Origin: Paraescarpia echinospica
Taxonomy: Eukaryota; Annelida; Polychaeta; Sabellida; Siboglinidae
NCBI GenBank assembly: GCA_020002185.1
Contig: CM034541.1
Location: forward strand, 49,511,275 to 49,575,274
DNA: 64,000 nucleotides
Direction: 5' to 3'
Part shown: one piece after another, positions 33,449 through 46,500 of the stretch
Layout of the letters: each line of letters starts with the position of its first letter
Numbering within the stretch: position 1 is the stretch's first letter
Translations under genes and position numbers: made by a program
Notes under the pieces: generated by a model
What the model was told of the DNA's origin: nothing
The model's input: the letters and a program-made list of their open reading frames with translations, nothing else
Database searches by the model: none

Positions 33449-33686
33449 GTAATGCTAGGCACACACCAGCCGATTTTCGGCACACACCAACCGACTAGTC
33501 GGCGTAAAAACCGTCGGCCGACGGCAGTCGGTTGGTGTGTGCCGAATTTAAGCCCGACGGTCGGCCTTATAGCGCCAACTAACGCCGATTCGAATGTTGA
33601 ATCGGCGGTCGGCGTTAGATAAGGAGCTATCCGGTGACAAGTCGGCGCATATCCGATGACGAGTCGACTGGTGTGTGCAGGTTTTT
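33449..33686. mobile_element. Foldback MITE-like element with GCACACACCA ends
   Basis: A perfect 20-base inverted repeat (TTCGGCACACACCAACCGAC) at 33477-33496 pairs with 33527-33546. The outer ends also carry GCACACACCA and its complement. Near the right end the complement of GACTCGTCATCGGATATGCG links it to the GATATC-rich arrays at 43.5 and 62.9 kb. Confidence 0.6.
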
Positions 33687-34254
33687 TTTGTCATAACACG
33701 ACGATCGGCGGTAACTTGGCCAATAAGAAATCATAGCGCGATCATGTGATAGTCCTCGATATTACAAGGCAAGGCTAAGCCCGGCGTCTTTTTTGAGTTT
33801 TCAAACCATTTCGGGCCACATGCTTTCATTTTTTACTTTCATATTTTACTGACCTGGCGGGTAACCAACGTTTCAGAAAGTGATAGATTTTTTTATCCTA
33901 TTGCCATTGACCATCATCAGCGCCACAAATAAACCTAATTTCCACCTGACTTTGTAAGTTTCTTTCTCGCTTCCGACAGGAATCGCCATTTTGTTTTGTG
34001 AAAAACGCTACCTCTGGTGGCGCCGCTACCGGACGCATATATATTAAGCCTTAAAAATCCGCAAAGCGGCGCTAGCGATGGAAGACGTTTTTGAAGAATT
34101 CGTTGGGTGTGACTGATTACACTTCAACATAACTGTTAACTGAAACGGCTAAATGTAACGTTCTGCTTAGTGTTATAAAACGTAGCTCGACTATGACATA
34201 TGTACGTTTCTTTGCTGGAGGATATGCTAAATGCTCAAGCCATATCGTCGTGAA

Positions 34255-34626
34255 GGCGCGCGATAGTGTAGTTATTAGTACATCCGCCTGACATGCCGGC
34301 GCCCCGAGTTCAATACCCGGACCGGGCAGGTATGGTATATTTGGTGTAAAAACCTGGCTCCTACATTGGGGACTGTGTATCTCTCGTGACTCGGAGATCA
34401 CGTTAATGTCGGTCCCGTCTCAATTTAGGACGTAAAAGACCCACTGAGGACGACAAGCACCCTGGCAGTGACCACCCTCAGTGCCTGCATTGAAAGGTCG
34501 GCTTGGCGATAATGTTCTGAAAAAGGCTGACTAGTTGAATGAGACCTCATAAGATCATAACACTGTAACCACAATACAGACTAGTCAGTTAATAGAACGT
34601 TGCCGAGTGCTGGAAACAACTAGGAA
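34255..34626 (+). mobile_element. tRNA-derived SINE, family 1 (plus copy)
   Basis: The head has ATAGTGTAGTTATTAGTAC (A-box like), CCGCCTGACATGCCGGCG (anticodon-arm like, GAC as in tRNA-Val) and CCGAGTTCAATACCCGG (B-box like). The body reads GGTGTAAAAACCTGGCTC, GTCGGTCCCGTCTCAATTT and CACCCTGGCAGTGACCACC. The 3' part holds an imperfect inverted pair (GGCTGACTAGTT and GACTAGTCAGTTAATAGAAC). A full minus copy lies at 50862-51216. Confidence 0.85.
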
Positions 34627-34689
34627 ACTAGGAAGGCTGACGGCGAAGTTCGATCCGACATACTATGTAACAAGTTTCGTTTTTATGAT

Positions 34690-35985
34690 AGCCGTTTTGG
34701 CCTAATTTTTACAAATGTTTCATGTGTTTATTGTAGGTGTATTGAAACACATTGTTAACTCCGTAGTAAACACGCGTATTTATAGTGGATTTTTTCCACA
34801 AGGATCAAGCCGAGCACCTTCCTTTGCGTTCCTGTGGTGTGGAGGTATATTAAACAAACTAAAACGATTTTTACCAGTAAATATAAAAGTTACTTTGTAT
34901 AGCTCTTTAATGTTACCGTACATTAATTATGGCCTAATGATATAGGGTTTTAAATGTAACAGAATCATCAAACTACAAAAAAACGATTAGAATAATATGT
35001 TTAGCAAAATATAATGAACATACTGAGCCGCTGTTCAAAAAACTAAACATTCTTAATGTAACAGATATGCTGCACTTACAGAAATTGAAATTGTACTATA
35101 CATATGTCCATATGACATTACTAGCATATTTGCAAAATTTTCAATTTACGCTAAATAAAAATGTTCACATTAATACACGGATACATGACAACATCCATAC
35201 AAATAGAGCAAAACATGACTTTGCCAAACGATGCATTCGGTTTGATATTCCATTACTAATAAACAATACTGCACCTAACATAAGGAACAACATTTTAACA
35301 CGTAGCCTACAAGGATTTATTAGTTATGCCAAAATATGTTTTCTACAAAATTACAGAATACAGTGCTCTTTGCCAAGTTGTTATATATGTGGACATTCTG
35401 AATAATTAACAAATAATTATATCTTGTTTTAATCTTATTACTTCTGTTAATTTACGTACACAATGTACTGTTATTAATATGTCTGATGTAGTTGTAACCA
35501 TCTGCCAGATATCAAAGTAAGATAACTTTTTATATTTTGTTTTTGAGATTTTAACATCAATTATTTGGTAATATAATTATAATGCTTGTGTAACCGTTAC
35601 TGCATCTGATAGTATGCACTTGTGTTGTTATCATTTTATCGAAAGTGTTTAAGTAAGCCAAATATACTTTGTTGAAAATTAATTAAGGGGGTGGCTGCTA
35701 CAAGAGCGACCAATAATGGTCTTAGTGGCAGTCTCCCTGACCCCTGTTTTTGTTTATCTACAGCTATCTGATAGTTCATGATTAGTTGCTAATTGATTAT
35801 ATCATACATTGATTGTTTTTACTTTTATGTTATATATTCTACTTTATAATACATGTATTTAGTACTTATTATCTCAACACATATTCAGTATTTCATAATT
35901 GAGCTGCAGGTAGTTATGGGTTTTTGATAATGATACCGTTTTTGTTTTTTACATGTGGGTCAAATAAACACTTCCGATTCCGATG
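34690..35985 (+). mobile_element. 3' end of a Jockey-type LINE
   Basis: The end of an RT thumb region is visible in pieces: GGILNKLKRFLPVNIKVTLY, SLMLPYINYGL, IRIICLAKYNEHTEPLFKKL and NVTDMLHLQKLKLYY, then HDFAKRCIRFDIPLLINNT and IRNNILTRSLQGFISYAK. Two frame changes occur near 34945 and 35040. A 3' UTR of about 570 bases ends near AAATAAACACTTCCGATTCC. The element is 5' truncated and inactive. Confidence 0.75.
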
Positions 35986-36250
35986 AGACAACACAGTGGC
36001 GCCACATCGCGGAGTCTGAATAATCAATAATCATAATCCGGGATATCGCCCACACGGTCACGCGACGTAAACACGGGAATAAGCCATTTGTGACATTTCT
36101 CACCATAAGTCACATTTTGAGGACTTATTTGACCGTGGAAAACTGGATTTCTTTGTGAAACTGGACTCAAGATAATACGCAGTAAGGTAACCTTGCCTTG
36201 CCTTGTTGGCTAGGTTAGAAACTCGATGAAAGAGCAGTTTACATACATCA
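35985..36250. repeat. Left-copy start of the MS4A-region tandem duplication
   Basis: From GTGGCGCCACATCGCGGAGT to GAAAGAGCAGTTTA this matches 55440-55700 base by base with scattered differences, including GGGAATAAGCCATTTGTGAC and GGACTCAAGATAATACGCAG. In the right copy the sequence continues directly into the piece that here lies at 38790, so 36250-38780 is inserted material. Confidence 0.8.
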
Positions 36251-36261
36251 AGTTCAAGTTC

Positions 36262-37556
36262 TACTAATAATATAATAATAATAATTGCTTTATTCACAGA
36301 CTCCATGCAACATACAAGTACATTATCATGGTTCTACTATAGTTGTGTTATAAACAATAGTTACAATGTACAGAATGAAAAATCACCCGTCAACAAAATG
36401 TATATACAGGGAATTGAACCAGTATTTCCATATTCTTGACATGTATTTCACGTCACTATTAATAATGTTACAAATCAGTATGTTTTTTGAGAACTGCAGT
36501 CGGCATATAAACCTATATGTCAAATTTCTGATAACAGCAGCACAGTTAGGTAAATTATTGTTAACAAACATTTCACTAGCACTACAGTATCTGTCATAAC
36601 CTAACACCATTCGAAATATATTGTTGTAAGAGACATACAATTTCCTGATTGCATAGTTATGAAAATTCCACCATAGAAGGGCAGTATACATAGGTGAGCA
36701 AAAAGTAGTAAACAATGTCTTTTTTACATCATTTGAACACATATGAAATTTTCTTATGATCATGTTGCCTTGTGCATACAACTGGCGACATTGTCTAGAT
36801 ATATCATTGTCATCTAGCATACTATTTGAAATTATATGACCCAAATATTTTACAGATTCTACCTCACATAGTTTGTCGTTACCAAGCATAAAACTTGGAA
36901 ATTTAACATTCTTACAACTCTTGTTTCTAATTATCATGACCATACTCTTTTTGGCATTGTACCTTATGTCATGAGATACTCCATATTGATCACAGACGGT
37001 GAGAAGGGTCTGTAATCCCCTGCTGGACGGACAAAATACTACAAGATCATCAGCATACATAATATTATTTACACAATGATATCCTACATAACATCCTGTA
37101 TTGCAACTATTAAGTACAGTGGATAAACCATCCACGTAAACACTGAACAAATAGGGGGATAAAATACCTCCTTGTCTAACTCCATTACTTACATAAATAC
37201 TGTCAGACACGTGACTACCCCATCTTACACACATCTGTTGGTTCGCATACCAAAACACTAGAATTCTAACAATGTAACCAGGAACATCTCTGTCTATTAC
37301 CTTTTTAAAAAGTACACTGGTTTACACGGTCAAAAGCCTTAGATGCATCAAGAAAACACATAAACAAACAGCTATTTAAGGCTTGATATTTAGCAATAAC
37401 CTCTTTTAGTACATAAATGCACATGTCAGTGCCATGCTTCTTTTTAAAACCAAACTGGTTGTCACTGGTTGTTAAAAAGTCATCCATTCTGCTGAGCAAG
37501 ATTTTTTTCAAAAACTTTAGACATAACACTTACCAGTGCTATTGGCCTGTAGTTGT
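36262..37556 (-). mobile_element. RTE-X/L2-like LINE, RT 3' part, decayed
   Basis: On the minus strand 37529-37305 reads GFKKKHGTDMCIYVLKE and FLDASKAFDRVN. 37258-36383 (291 codons open) reads VSNGVRQGGILSPYLFSVYV, the catalytic MYADDLVVFCPS, VESVKYLGHIIS, and a long C-terminal part with FRMVLGYDRYCSASEMFV. A frame change lies between the two pieces at about 37280. The 3' end has AATAAAGCAATTATTATTAT, an ATT-rich tail typical of such LINEs. The 5' part is missing. Confidence 0.82.
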
Positions 37557-37586
37557 CTTTACTGTTTACTACTACTACTAGTAGTC

Positions 37587-38024
37587 GGTATGACTAAAAG
37601 GCGCACGACCACGCACGACCACGAATGACCACGCACGACCAAAATGTATGTAGTGTTTGTAACCAAGCGGGCTGTTGGTGACACGTAGGAGGTATGGGTG
37701 TGCAGCTCGCCTAATTTCAGATATGTTCTTCACATTGGAGTAACAAAATTCGAAACTAATCATCGCTTGTGGCAACTTTACGGTTCCATTTGCCAGGTGG
37801 CGGTACTGTGCAAATACTAAATACTCGTCTGGAAGATCGGATAAAATGCCTAAATTATGTAACTCCTGGGTGAAATACAGACTCAATTTTTTTTTTATTT
37901 ACACACAAACCATATATATACCATCAACGGCCAAATTATCTACCAACATATTATATTACATGGTCGTGCGTGGTCGTTCGTTAACTTCGTGGTCGTGCGT
38001 GGTCGTGCGCCTTTTAGTCAAACC
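37587..38024. mobile_element. Foldback MITE with GGT(A/T)TGACTAAAAGG ends
   Basis: The inverted ends of roughly 50-60 bases start GGTATGACTAAAAGGCGCAC on the left; the right end is the complement of GGTTTGACTAAAAGGCGCAC. Inside each arm the unit CACGACCACG repeats. The interior of about 320 bases has no similarity I know. The flanks are a CTA/TAC simple repeat, so a target duplication cannot be read. Confidence 0.75.
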
Positions 38025-38074
38025 CCTGGCCTAGTAGAAGTACTAGGCCTACTACTACTAGTTCAAGACTCAAG

Positions 38075-38212
38075 TAGTTGTTTCCAGTGCTTGGCAACGT
38101 TCTATTAACTGACTAGCCTGTATTATTGTGGTTACAATGGTCTCATTCAACTAGTCAGCCTTTTTCAGAACATTATCGCCAAACCGACCTTTTTATGCTG
38201 GCACTGAAGCCT
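38075..38212 (-). mobile_element. SINE family 1, 3' fragment
   Basis: It matches the 3' third of the family (TTGGCAACGTTCTATTAACTG, CAGAACATTATCGCC, CCGACCTTTTTATGCTGGCA) in minus orientation, without the tRNA-like head. Confidence 0.8.
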
Positions 38213-40219
38213 GTGATTCAGTGTGAAGGGGCATGCTGCCATACATGACTTTTTAGTTTTGTCTGAAATAAACATTATTATTATTATTTAACATCAGCTT
38301 GTTTTAGCACTAGGGGTAAGACCACATTAAGGATTAAAGAGTGCCCGTGAAAATACCGTTTTGGTGTGATGTGTGAATTTTTTCGAGCACTTTTTCTTTG
38401 AACATGTTGGTCATGTGAATACTGAATGTACTACTACGTTATATAATTCATGAGGTAGCAATAAATATACACTAGTCCCTCGTGTATTCTCAGAGTGGCT
38501 ATTTTGCAGAACGTACCAAAACTTAAAAATCCATCACCAGATTGTAGCAAAATTGAGGGGTATCAGGTTTGGGTGGATTTTTCTGAAAAACGAGGTATGA
38601 GAATTTCAAAAAATTTCCACAGCATTTGTGTCAATGGAGGTTAAATATGCTGTGAAATTTTCAAGAAGATTTATTAGACAAACTGCAGAAAATGAAGGAA
38701 ATGTTATAATGGCCGCCTATGTAAAATCTAATGGGGTCTTACCCCAATAGCAGTTGCCCAGTTGGTGAAAGTGAAACGCATCGTAGACATTCAATGATTC
38801 AGACTACGTCTGTGGCCTTCGCTTTGGAGACTTAATTTAATCAGTTATGAATAATATTATATACACACGCATGCACGAATACACACTAACACAGAGACAG
38901 ACACACTTAGACATATGCACGCAGGCACCCACGCACGCACACGTACACACATTGACTCTGTTTACTTCTAAACCATAACGAGTACCTGGCAATTAACAGA
39001 CAGACACTAGTGAGCAGTGATGGATATGCACATGTAAATTCATTGTTTTCACTCTTTTATAAGTGTTACCTGGCTGAATATTTCCCAGAGAAATCAAGAT
39101 TGCGTTCAAATGGACAAGTCTGCCAGGAGGTGAAGTTCTACTTTCTTTACTAACACTATAATTTCTCAATGCCCCGGCTATTTAGCTGTTTGAGAAATAA
39201 TACTCTTTGAATCTGTCCATATTTCTCAACCTGCCAGAAGTTGCTATGACCAATTAGATTGCTGATCTAATTAGTTACTGGCATTTTGTCAAGCTCTGGT
39301 GGAGATCAATGTATAGATGCCCTGAAAGTAATCTAGGTAATTAAGTGCATACATGTCAAGATTTTCTTGAAAAATTCACAACCAGCTTGATAAATAATTT
39401 TCTACTTCATTTCCCCATCACAATGGGGAAATATGGCATAAAAAAAACATTAAAATCATCTGAAACTATAGCTACATTTCGTAAAAAAACTCAAGACTTA
39501 TTTATTTGAAAGCACTTTACCACCCTACCCTCCAACAGTCCCTTGCTCTAATGACGACTCTTTCTCGTCCCTCTTCATGTTTTTTGTTCGTCCCTGTTGA
39601 TTTTTGTATGTTGCGTCTCTGAGCTAAAATTTGTGGCGATACAGGCACTATAGAGATTTATTATTAAATTATTATTAAATTTACTAGAAACAGTTTGTCT
39701 ATCCATGTTACATATGCCATGAAAGTAATCGTAGGTGCACTTGCAAGTTGCATATGTATTGAGATCTGCTCAGTATCACCCATATTTCTTGAGCTGCTCA
39801 AGAAATAAGGTTGAAAATAATGTTACCATATTCGTTCTATTAAGCTTACACACCCTAATTAGCATACACCAATTACACCCCCCTTTTTTGCAGCATCTGA
39901 CACTGTGACAGTGATCTCCAATGCCAACCTTGACTGTTGAATCCATCGTTGCAATTTCATTTCTACCAATGTCGTTTCAAAGCTCGATGATACAAACTGT
40001 CGAAAGGTCCACCTAAATGATCAGACTTTACAGTGTTCTGCTATCCTTTTGATCATGTGGATGCATAGATCATTTGTCAGTCATGTCTGCAAGAACCCCA
40101 GAAACCCCAGAAAATAGGTGTACACCCCTCTACGCTTATTGGAATACAAAATTTGGATGTATTTTTGTGTCTCAACGAATATAGTTTTTCCAGAGATGAG
40201 CACTGGAGAACTAGCCTAA

Positions 40220-40530
40220 GCCATGTTTCAACCATCTATCCTCACAGATGTGTGTAGCAAGGAATCATGTTTGAAATGTATATATGCTGAGTCCTCACAG
40301 TGGTGTTAAGCGAGCAGCCATGTTTCAAATGTATATTCTCGCAGGGGTATGAAGTAAGTAGCCATGTTTCAAGCATATATATATCCTCGTTGGTGTGTGA
40401 AGCGAGCAGCCATGTTTCAAACATCTGACCTGTTAGGTGTGTGAAGCGAGCAGCCATTTTTCAAACATCTATCCTCATAGGATGTTTCTATCATCTTTCC
40501 TCGCAGGTGCGTGTAGCGGGCAGCCATGTT
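40220..40530 (+). repeat. ~60-base minisatellite carrying splice-acceptor/ATG cassettes before MS4A-like exon 1
   Basis: Degenerate units each contain a CCTC-CAG- or CCTC-TAG-like acceptor, a GTGTGTGAAGCGAGCAGCC spacer, and then CATGTTTCAAA. The last unit supplies the acceptor (40505-40506) and ATG of the MS4A-like exon 1. The right copy has about three units at 61185-61325. Confidence 0.75.
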
Positions 40531-43500
40531 GAGACGTGTTAATCAGCCGGTGGGAGGCCGACACCCACTGAGCATGTTCCACATCGTGTTGGTACACGAT
40601 CGATCATCACATGTACGGACCAACTACCACCGACACCTGTCCAACCTGCTCGGCTGTGTACAGATGTTGATAGGCATACTGTACATCATATTCCAGTACA
40701 TTGCCAATCACCACGGATGTATTGGCTCTATTAGTGTATTGGGTGGTGTCTGTGTAAGTATTATTTTATTTCTCCCCAAACCCTAACAGTCACTAGTAAT
40801 CCCCACACCTTGACACCCCCATTCCTCAATAGTGGATTGGTCCAGACCGGCCATGCGCCTTCAAACTGACATAATCCAGTATCATTATCATAGCTGTTTA
40901 TGTTCATATTTCTGTTCAGGTTATTAACAAATGCATGTCGGTGGATTTGAATGCAAATATTTAAGTGCAAATGCCATTTTCCACGGTTGCATTCAAATGC
41001 AAATATTTCGGTTTAACTTTAGAATACACAATGTATACAGACTAGTCAGTCAACAGAACGTTGCCGAATGCTGTAAAGAACTAGAACTCGAATTAATTTC
41101 ATATGCTTAGAATTTAAATGTGCATTTAAGCAGATTTACTTTTTTTAACAAGCCTCTACGTTACACGAAACATGTATTGCTTTAAAGTTACTTACCTGGT
41201 ATGTATATAAGATTTGTTGATCAAATAGCATTTATTTAACTTTTCTGTTTCTAATGAAAGATTAATTGTCAGGTCATACTACAGCCTATATAACTAGATG
41301 GTTGTTTAACTGGCTTTCTAACTTTTGTTTTGTGGACACATTGCTTTCTAGACTTAACATGTAAAAAAGTAAGGTCAAATTTGCTTGTATTGAATGGTAC
41401 ATAGGTGTATCTAGGTATGTTTTCATATTTTATGACAATATATAACTCATGATTCTGGCAGACTCCAACTTGTGTATAAATTATATATTGTAACTAATAA
41501 TTTACTGAATCATATTCAAAGAAACTCATAAATTTCTGTTTTTTTCCAGATAAACCTCTAATCGCAATTATTCAACTAAATAGCTTAGGTTAACGCAGCG
41601 TACTACTCCATAAAGATCAATAGTTATTATGTAGCAATGTATTTTTTTCATGGCAACTTAAAAGGAACCAGTCTGCTCCTTATTTTTATATTAAATAAAA
41701 TGATGTTCTTAAGATTATAATATATTAAATATGTGAAGATTTACTGCCTGGCAAATTGTGTTTAGTTAATCTGAACGTTTCCACCTATGAAATGTTGAAA
41801 TTGTAACAAAACATCCAATTTAAAAAAAAACTAGTTTTAAAGACAATACTGTTGAGGTAGGCCGAGTTAGCCACAGTACCCATTGCCATTCAATGATTTC
41901 CCAATTTCCCATGTTCAGAACGGCAAATTCAGCAGACTTCCTGTTACACATTACTGCATTGACTGCTTCCTGGTTGTGGTACAGACTGCCCCCATTTGAT
42001 AATACAGGTAGACATTGCTGAAGTTCAGTTTGCGATCAGTAAATGTGGCTTTCACTTTCAGTTCTTGGTCACTGGGATTCTGTGCGTGGTGACTGCCAGA
42101 GACAGAACTGGCTGTTCGGTATGTCAAGTCACTGCCTCTGTATAAAGTAATATAACCAATACTCTCACTATATTGGTCACTGACACTAAATAAGGGATCA
42201 TATCAGAACATTGATGTCCACTATCAGACAAAATTATTTTCATTTGACCTCACCCCCCTCCTCAGCCAAATGTTTGTAAAAACATTGATATGATGATATT
42301 AGTATATTAACAGTATTGGTCAAAAGTGTAAAATATTGATGTCCGATGCACAGACGAAACTGCCTCTGACCCCGTCCCCCAAACGAAAGTAATTTCATCT
42401 GATATCAGACAACAATGTTCTGGGATGAACCCTAAGCACTATGTCATTGTCAACTTGAAATTTATTATAATGTTTTATGCTAGGGGCACACTTAGCATTT
42501 GGCCTAAAAAGAAGTCAGGGTAGATGGTGATTAATTCCGCCAACTCCTGCCAGCACACACTTAGGCCATATTCACACTGGTAATTTTAGTGGACGTGCGT
42601 ACAGTTTGCGAACGGTTTGCGTTCAGTTGGCCGTGTACACACTGGTTCCGCTGCATCGGGTGCATTGGGTCCGCTCAGACCACCTCTCGATGTGTTCTCA
42701 GTGGACGCGAATGGTACGCGCCCACTTGTCTCTGTAATGTGAACGCGCTAGTGAGCGCGTACAGTTCACAAATGACGCGCAATCTGCGTATTTTACGCTC
42801 TTGGACATTTTACTGCTAAACGCATACTTTATTTGTCTACCCATGATTGCATATATGTAGATATTACAATAATTATTATTATATATATACATAAATTATC
42901 TCATATATTTTAATAATATTCAAATAGCAGTTTTCTTTTCTTTTAATGAAGTAAATTTAATTATTTGACTGTTTTTATAATTATTATATTATATTAAGTT
43001 TATATTTATGTCCTCATATATCATGTACATTTAACTGACCCAGTGTGAACACGGCCTTACTGACTCGATCATTGGCATGATCCTGGTGGAAAATCCACTG
43101 TAATTTATAACAAATGCACGATATTCTGAGAAAAATTTTGGGTCTAGCTTTAGCTGCAGTTGCAGTTATATGATGTTGTTGTCACCTGAAGAAAACAAAT
43201 TTCACACTAATATTACAGAATTAACAAATAGTGTAAAATAACAAATTTTAACATTTGTTAGTAAGCCAGAACTGTTATACAGGAAACCGAAATCTCACAG
43301 GGTAGGCCTCTGTCATAAAATATGCTAAAAAGAATGATTTTACAAACCAAGGTAATTAAAATGCCTATATAGTATGAATAGTTCTCATTGTACATGAAGT
43401 TAACAGTGGCTTACACTTCATAAACCCAATGTCATATAAAAACATTCATTCTGTTATCCATTTAAAGTGTGCCATTGTGATGTGTTTGGAGATATCACAT

Positions 43501-46500
43501 GATCATGCTTTGCACTTTGTCAGCTTGTCATCAGATATCTGCCATCTTGTCATCAGATATCTGCCAATTGTCATCGGATATCTGCTGATTTGTCATCGGA
43601 TATCTGCCAACTTGTCATCAGACATCTGCTGACTTGTCATCAGATATCAAATGACTTGTCATCGGATATTTGCCGACTTGTCACTGGATACCTGGTTTTT
43701 TGCACCGATTATGACTGCTGCCTATTCATAATTCAAATTGCCTGAAAATAGGATTAGGGATGACAATCATGCCAACTGATGCAACATTTGGGGGTGCAGT
43801 CAAGGGTAGTCAGGGGGCAGTTAGTGACAGTCAGTGAAAACATCAACTGCTTAGTAGGTGTGTGCTTAACATAAGTCTTAACGATGATACATCAATGGCT
43901 TATTTCATCATCAACGTCGTTTATAGGCGGTGTTTCCAGGCTCTGCTGGGTTCGCCTTTCTTCCAATTGCCCTCTTCCACTTATCACGGTCCCGTGCATC
44001 CCGATGGTCGATACCCATCAGACACGGAGTTCTGCCAGGTCTTCCTTGTTCTGCCGACGGGAGCTGTCCCCTCCACCACTAACTTTGTACAGCCCTTCAC
44101 CCAGTCCTCGTTGTCCTTTCGCTCTACATGCCCGTACCACCTCAGCCTGCTTCTTCTGATCACATCCCCAATCGCCTCCACTCCTACTCTTCTTCTAAGC
44201 TCTGCACTGGGCTGTCTGTCGCTGAGTGATGCGCCACACATCCATCTCGCCATCCTCATCTCAACCCTTTCCATCCTCGTGTCATGATCGGTCCTCATGG
44301 CCCACGTCTCACACCCATACAACAAGCATCTTCTGGCACAAGCTGTGTACACCTGGCCCTTCATCTTCGGGGGGGGCGCTTTGGAAGTCAAGAAGGGTGT
44401 TAACTCCCTGAACTTCTGCCAGGCATACCTCACTCTCGCTGTTACCGCCTGCATCCACCCCACCCTTCGCACTAAGCATGTCGCCCAGGTAGCAGAAGTT
44501 GTCTACTCTGTTGTATGTCTCTCCATCCACCTCCAAGCCCTCTTCCGTCGCTTCTGCAGGTGGTACCTCTCCCCGGCACCTCTTGCACACAAATGTTGCG
44601 CTCACTGCCTGCAGGCTACCCTTCACACCACTGCATCTCCTGTGGACCCACTTCGTACACGACGTACACTGAAGCGAGTTTGTGGCTACACCCTTGTTAC
44701 AGACTCCACATGGCCATGCACCAGACTCTGACATCACTCCTCTGTCACCTATGCAGTGCAGGCTTATTTACCTCTTATTATATAATATTTGATAATGAAA
44801 GTGTGTGGTTAAAGAAAATATATTTACACCATTTGTTGTCTTTGTATAAACAAAACTAGTTATGTTGACCACAAAAAATATACGTGCTAAACAAAATGTG
44901 GATGAGAGGTAAACCTTTGGCTTATTGAAAATACAATTTTATTGGTTACCAATCTATATTAATTATTTACAGAGGTAGCATGTTTTACATAGTAAACTGG
45001 TACAAATTATTCTTTTTTGTTTCAGATCATGTGCATGGTCTTCCTGTCAATGTTTTCCCTCCTGCTAGTCATCATAGTTGTGACTGCGGCAGGACAGAAA
45101 GTCTCGGGCCAGTGCCAAGTAAGACCGGTTCAATTCATACGCTGTTGCAATCATGAGTACTCCCAGTAGCTCTTTTGATTTTGACTAACTACTGGAGTGC
45201 AGTGGCGCAGTGGATAGAGCATCGGACTCTCAGTTGAGAAACCCGGGTTCGAATCCTATGCTGCCATGTTGAAACTTAGGCAAGTTTGTTCACTCTACGT
45301 TGCTCCAGCTCAGCTATATAAATGAGTAACAGGTTGTAGACAGTGGTAGATATTTGTGCATGAATAGTCTTCATGCATTAATTGCACCGTGGCTGAATGC
45401 TTCCCAGTGAAGTCGAAACAGTGTTCGATTGAACAGGTCTGCCACGGAATAAAGTGTAAAGCGCTTTGAGCAGTCTTGAGCACTGGGTACTGCAGTATAT
45501 AAGTTTTTGTTGTTCATGTCACTTTTGTCCAGTCCCAAAGGTGGCCTTAGTAGAGAGGTTCCACTGTAATTGCCCCATCTCTGTTGATAGCTGAACATCA
45601 TCCTGATTGTCCTGGCAGTGGTGGATGCACTTGCAGCCTCTGTATCAATATGGATCGGTGCTTCGTCTATATCCGGAAAACGCCAATCTAACTTATCCGC
45701 AGTGAGTGTTGTGAAAGTAAGGGGACATTTCACAATGGGGTTGTCTGACAAGGGGTGGTCTCACAAGGGGGTAATCTCATAAGGTGTCATACAAGGGGTT
45801 AATCTCATAAGGGTATTCATCACAGAAGGGGTCATCTCACATAATAATAATGTTTATTTTATATAGCGCCTATCCGTTCATAGCACTTTACATAAGACTA
45901 GTATATAAATAGTAAAAATAAAACAAATTTAAATAGAGTCAATAGTGCTGTGTGAACATCAGTAAATTAAGTAAGGTGGTTTACATGTTAAAATAAATCA
46001 ATTCTCATGTTAAAATAAGTACTTAAAATGTTCTTTCGGTTGTATAAATACATTAAGATGGGGGTTCATCACACAAGGGGGTCATCTCATAATGAGTGGT
46101 CATCTGACAAAGGGGTTCATCTCATAACGGGGATCATTTTACGATGGGGACATCCCAAAAGAGGGTTAATCTCACATAGGGATCATTTCATAATGGGGTC
46201 ATCTCACAAGGGTATTGTGTCACAAGGGGTCATCAGGGGGGTAAGTTCATAAGGGGGGTCATCTCACAAGGGTCATCTCTTCAAAGGGGGGTAATTTCAT
46301 AAGAGGGGTAATTTCACATGGGGGTTATCTAACAAGGGGTCATATCACAGTGGAGTCATCACACAAGGGGGTCATCTCACAGGGTGCCATCACACAAGTG
46401 GGTCATTTTACAGGAGGGATCATCTCATAATGTATACTTTCTAACCTAGGATTGATGTAAAATGCATTATTCAAACAATCACATTCCAAGAAACTTGAAC

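Noticed and set aside
34260..34325. Possible tRNA-Val/Asp gene
   Set aside because: No paired acceptor stem; it is the head of a SINE with a second copy at 51.2 kb.
43505..43690. Possible CRISPR-like or bidirectional coding array
   Set aside because: Pure 21-22-base tandem repeat without spacers; the open frame follows from the repeat.
45197..45262. Possible tRNA gene (good A and B boxes)
   Set aside because: Anticodon and acceptor stems do not pair, and the same head is attached to a conserved body at three places, so it is a SINE.
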